Below, one piece after another: positions 60,709 to 64,000 of a stretch of 64,000 nucleotides of DNA. The stretch is from Tilletiopsis washingtonensis (taxonomy: Eukaryota; Basidiomycota; Exobasidiomycetes; Entylomatales), in NCBI RefSeq assembly GCF_003144115.1, contig NW_020312010.1:62001-126000 (forward strand), written 5' to 3'. A model generated the notes under the pieces. The model worked only from the letters and a program-made list of their open reading frames with translations, ran no database searches and was not told where the DNA came from. A program made the translations under genes and the position numbers. The stretch's first letter is position 1. Each line of letters begins with the position of its first letter.

Positions 60709-63047
60709 TTAGCCGATCAGGTCGCCCATGGCGCCCATCTCGGCGCCGCCCATCTCGCGGATGCCGAGCTCGAAGTAGGACTGTGGGCGGGTGCGAAGAC
60801 AGGGCAGACGTGGGTTCAGTGTGCGATGCCTACGAAAGGCCTTGCTCGCGCGCGATGCTCACGAAGATGGTCGTGCTGGCGAGGAGCACGCCGGTGCCGG
60901 AGCCGAAGGCGCCGATCAGGTCAGCCGTGACGCTGCGCGTGCAAGCGGATGTCAGCGCATGCCATGGGTATGGCCACTTCAAAGGCAAAACGCACGAGAG
61001 AGCACCGATGGTGGCGCCGCCAAGCATCGCGGCGGCAGGGATGACGCGCTTGAGCTCCTTGTACATGCTGCCCTCGCGGTGACCGGCCATGACCATCTGG
61101 TTGTCCTTGAGCTGCTTTGCGACCTCGCGCGGGCCAGAGCCCGAGACCTCGATCCACGTCTTGCTGAAGAGCGCGCAGGCCGAGAGCGTAAAGGCAATGT
61201 ACACGGCCGTGTGGATGGGGTCGCCGAGCACCTCGCGGAACGTGTGCGGCGGCGACATGTAGTAGGCAATGCCCGAGATGGCATGCAGCTGCGGCGAGTC
61301 CTCCATGGGCTCCCACACGCCCAGCAGGCGCACGGCCAGGTTCGAGGGGAAGCGCGAGGCGAGCATCTGCGAGATGATGAACACGTTGCTCGTCAGGGCC
61401 GACTCGAGCATGATGGGCATGTTGCTCGTGTAGAAGAGCTTGACGGGGTACGTGCCGCGCTGTCCGCGGAAGCGGTTCGACTTGACGGGAATCTCGATGC
61501 GGAAGCCCTGCAGGTAGATGACGACGAGGAAGACGAGCAGCGTGGCCACGAGGTTCATCACGTTGGGCAGCCGCTCGCGGAAGAAGGCCTCCTTGAGCGC
61601 GCGCGTCTTGTCGTTCCACGTAAAGAGCAAGTGGAAGAGGGCCACGAGGGCACCCTCAAACTCGGGGCCGCGGCCCGTGTTGATCGTCGTGGGCGAGAAG
61701 GCCTTCCACACGATGCTCTCGCAGATGTTCGTGGCGATGAAGAGCGAGATGCCCGAGCCAAGGCCGTAGCCCTTCTGCAGCAGCTCGTCGAGCAGAATGA
61801 CGATGAGGCCGGCAACGACGAGCTGCAGGATGAGCAGCAGGCAGACTCCGGCACCCAGGTCCGAAGGCTGGCCGTACAGGCCAGTAAGCACGTAGACGGT
61901 CGCCTGGCCGAGCGAGATGATGATGGCAAAGACTGCGGCAGGGCGTGAGCAATAGCACATCACAAAGGGAAGCGCGCAGCACCGCAGCGCATCGTGAAGT
62001 GCGGCGCGGCGGACGCGTCGGAGCGAAGGCACGCTCCCGCAAGAGCGACGACCTGCGCCCTGCCTCTGAAGAGCAACGACGTGCGCCCTCTCTCTGTAGA
62101 GCAACAAAGTGCTTCACCACTCGCAAAGGCGGCGCCATGCTCTCCCGCACTCAGGCCCATCCTTCGTCTACGGCACTCCAGTCTTTCCACATTGCGCGCA
62201 CTCACGCTTCTGTGCGCCGCCAAACAGCGCGCGGTCCTCCTTGAGCGAAAAGTCGACCTCGACGAGGTTGGCGCCGGCGAGGAGCTGCATGATCATGCCG
62301 CTCGTGACGATGGGCGAGATGCCGAGCTCCATGAGCGTGCCGCGGTTCGACGCCAGAATGACGCGCATCCAGTAGAGCGGGTCCGACGAGTCGCTCGACA
62401 TGATGCCGTACAGCGGAATCTGCGACGAGACGAGGAAGATGGCAAGCACGATGGCCGTCCAGGCCATGCGCGACTGGAACGGCACTGCAGAGGCGGGTCA
62501 GTGTGTGGTGCGCAAGGGCTGGCGAGCGCCGGCGATGCGTGTGACGGCGTGCTTGGCAGCGGCAGGAGCCTTGGTCCCCGACGGGCGGCAGCGGCAGCGG
62601 CACGGCCGCGAGCACACGTCGCCGCCGCCGCCAGCGTGCCGGCGCAGGCGTGCATCGCGATCGTCTGCCATGGCCGCAGCGCCTGGCAATGCGGCAGGCT
62701 TGGTGGCCACCGTAGACGGCCATGCTTTCGCTGCCCCTTGCCCCACCTGCTGTGCCAGCGCATACATGCCGCACTCGGCCTGCGCCCCGCACCCGTCGCA
62801 GTCTGACGCAGCCCGGCGCATGCGCGCACACCACGGCCGCTCGCTCGCATGCTGCGCCCACTCACCCTTGCGTTCCGGCGCCGAGACCTCGGGCAGGACG
62901 CTCATGAAGGGGCGCACGAGGGAGAGGAAGCGGACTGGGCGGGCATTGGGGGTCAGCGAGGGGGGAGCGCCGGGTGCTGACGTGCTGCAAGCAGCAGCAG
63001 CAGCTGCACCGGCCACTGCACGTGCGGCAGCACTCACAGCCACTCAT
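60709..63047 (-). CDS. SEC61: Protein translocon subunit Sec61 alpha
   Basis: Pore-forming subunit of the ER protein-conducting channel, with ten membrane helices. Exons on the minus strand: 63047..63038 (10 nt), 62934..62866, 62484..62206, 61932..60996, 60932..60863, 60780..60709; 478 aa. Seen: [40 protein letters not shown], plug region [120 protein letters not shown] and [20 protein letters not shown]. The 10-nt first exon is needed to obtain the family start [10 protein letters not shown]. The third intron (61933..62205, 273 nt) holds a 28-bp tandem repeat. Confidence 0.96.
62042..62112. repeat. 28-bp tandem repeat in a SEC61 intron, 2.5 copies
   Basis: Units begin at 62042, 62070 and 62098, each starting AGAGC(A/G)AC and containing GTGCGCCCT or CTGCGCCCT in the two full copies. 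The array lies inside the longest SEC61 intron. Confidence 0.65.
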
Positions 63048-63565
63048 GCTGGGCGGTCCGGTGGGGGGTGCGAGGTGGGGTGTGACGGTGGGAGTGTGAG
63101 GTGCGAGTGCGGGGCACGCTCACGCCGCCGCCGCGCGAAGAAGCGCCCGCCCGCGCGCGCGCCGAGGCCGAGCGACGTGGCGCGCGCACGGCGCCGGCTC
63201 GTGCGAGGCGCGCGCCGCGGCGTGGCGCATGCGGCATGCCAGCGCGGGAGCGGGCGGCGTCTCGCTGGGCGCGCCACGTGGGGAGCCGCCGACTCTACAA
63301 CAATGCAGCCCCGTGGGAGCAGCGCGCCTGTATTGCGGCCTGGCGCGCATTTCTGAAGTGCCGTCGAGCTCGAGGCAGCTGCGAAGAAGCGGCGCGCGGC
63401 CGGGCCACTCGACTCGACTCCACCTCGAGCTTCTCTTCTCGCCCTGCCCTCCATCCGCCCACAGCGCTGCCTCTCTACAGCTACAGCATCGCACTCAGCT
63501 CCAGCGCAACCACCACCCTCATCCACCTTCGCCTTTCTTCGCGCACGCGCACCGTCTCGCCCGCC
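63048..63565. promoter_or_regulatory. Divergent promoter region SEC61 / nucleoporin
   Basis: 518 bp between two start codons. CACGTG at 63275-63280 in GCGCGCCACGTGG, close to the wording at the RP promoter (GCGCGCCACGTGG at 33167-33179). CACC-rich leader on the SEC61 side, pyrimidine-rich leader on the other. Confidence 0.45.
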
Positions 63566-63986
63566 ATGAAGCGCGGCGCCGCCAACCAGATCCACAAGGA
63601 CGCGCCCAGCGACGACGAGGGCGACGAGGGCGCCGGCAACGAGAGCAGCAGCGGCAGCGCAGCGGGGCCGCCGCCGGAGCGCCGCGCGTGAGTGCACGGC
63701 ATGCGAGGCGTGGCGCTTGTGAGAGGCGGCAGAGCGGGCCGCGGGGCATGCGGCGGTGCGGGCAGCGTGGCCTGCCGCGCCCTCGCTGCCCAGCGCAGAG
63801 CGTCGTCGGGCGCCTTCGCTCTCTCTGCTGCACAGCACCTTGTCGCTGACCTCACTCGTCTCCGCTCGCAGCATCCGCGGCCTGCCCAAGCGCAAGGGCC
63901 TCACGCCCTCCGCCGCTCCCGCCGCAGCGGCGCCAGCCACAACACCCAGCTTCTCCTTCGCACAGCCGGCAGCTTCGCCTGCCTTT
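63566..63986 (+). CDS. Nup2/Nup50-like nucleoporin (5' part, cut by window end)
   Basis: First 79 codons of a protein whose start resembles Nup2/Nup50 (MKRGAANQIHKDAPSDDEGD, then IRGLPKRKG), nuclear-pore proteins that bind importin alpha and Ran and aid cargo release (family knowledge). Exons 63566..63687 and 63872..63986. A GTAAGT donor at 63987 begins an intron that leaves the window. The end reads TPSFSFAQPAASPAF, the start of an F-rich, FG-repeat-like region. The call rests on the short N-terminus only. Other F/P-rich nuclear proteins are possible. Confidence 0.6.
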
Positions 63987-64000
63987 GTAAGTTGGTGGCC

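Overview
The window is nuclear DNA from a G+C-rich, intron-dense, gene-dense fungus. The introns are short (mostly 50-100 nt) with GTGAGT or GTGCGT donors, CTGAC-like branch sites and CAG acceptors. The genes are typically fungal: a MET10-type sulfite reductase flavoprotein, a fungal ATP sulfurylase with a degenerate APS-kinase-like tail, a Zn2Cys6 transcription factor and a grg-1-like protein. Basidiomycota is the best fit. A smut-related (Ustilaginomycotina) or similar lineage is only an inference from composition, intron style and the HNH-domain gene. I saw no tRNA, rRNA, CRISPR array, transposon or virus-like element. Exon joins were worked out by hand from frame, splice consensus and family alignment, and every spliced CDS with a resolved 5' end closes on a multiple of three.

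Left part (1-24.2 kb): tail of an Fpk1/Nrc-2-like kinase; MET10; a K-channel-beta-like aldo-keto reductase; a divergent acyl-CoA-binding protein; zeta-COP divergent from a TMS1/SERINC membrane protein; a Pro/Ala-rich disordered protein divergent from DNA topoisomerase I; and a Zn2Cys6 regulator. A 2.7-kb stretch with no recognisable gene follows (24.2-26.9 kb).

Middle (26.9-46 kb): a tiny grg-1-like stress protein; glucosidase II beta subunit; ribosomal proteins eL27 and uS12 (RPS23) sharing one divergent promoter with probable leader introns on both sides; a predicted CIA30-domain/PIG-P fusion protein; Rab geranylgeranyltransferase alpha; carnitine acetyltransferase; RAD23; ATP sulfurylase (MET3).

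Right part (46-64 kb): a lineage-type HNH-domain protein with an unresolved 5' end; a secreted berberine-bridge-type FAD oxidase; ceramide synthase; an RNase P/MRP Rpr2 subunit; a large Q-rich C2H2 regulator; Sec61 alpha divergent from a Nup2/Nup50-like nucleoporin cut by the window edge.

Most genes are unlinked housekeeping functions. Shared themes are ER and secretory work (zeta-COP, glucosidase II beta, PIG-P, Sec61, ceramide synthase, Rab prenylation), sulfate assimilation (MET10, MET3) and ribosome synthesis. The most unusual observation is the single reading frame joining a CIA30 domain to the PIG-P subunit of GPI-GlcNAc transferase. The paired RP leaders, the membrane-anchor-like extension on MET10, the divergent ACBP and two GC-AG introns follow.
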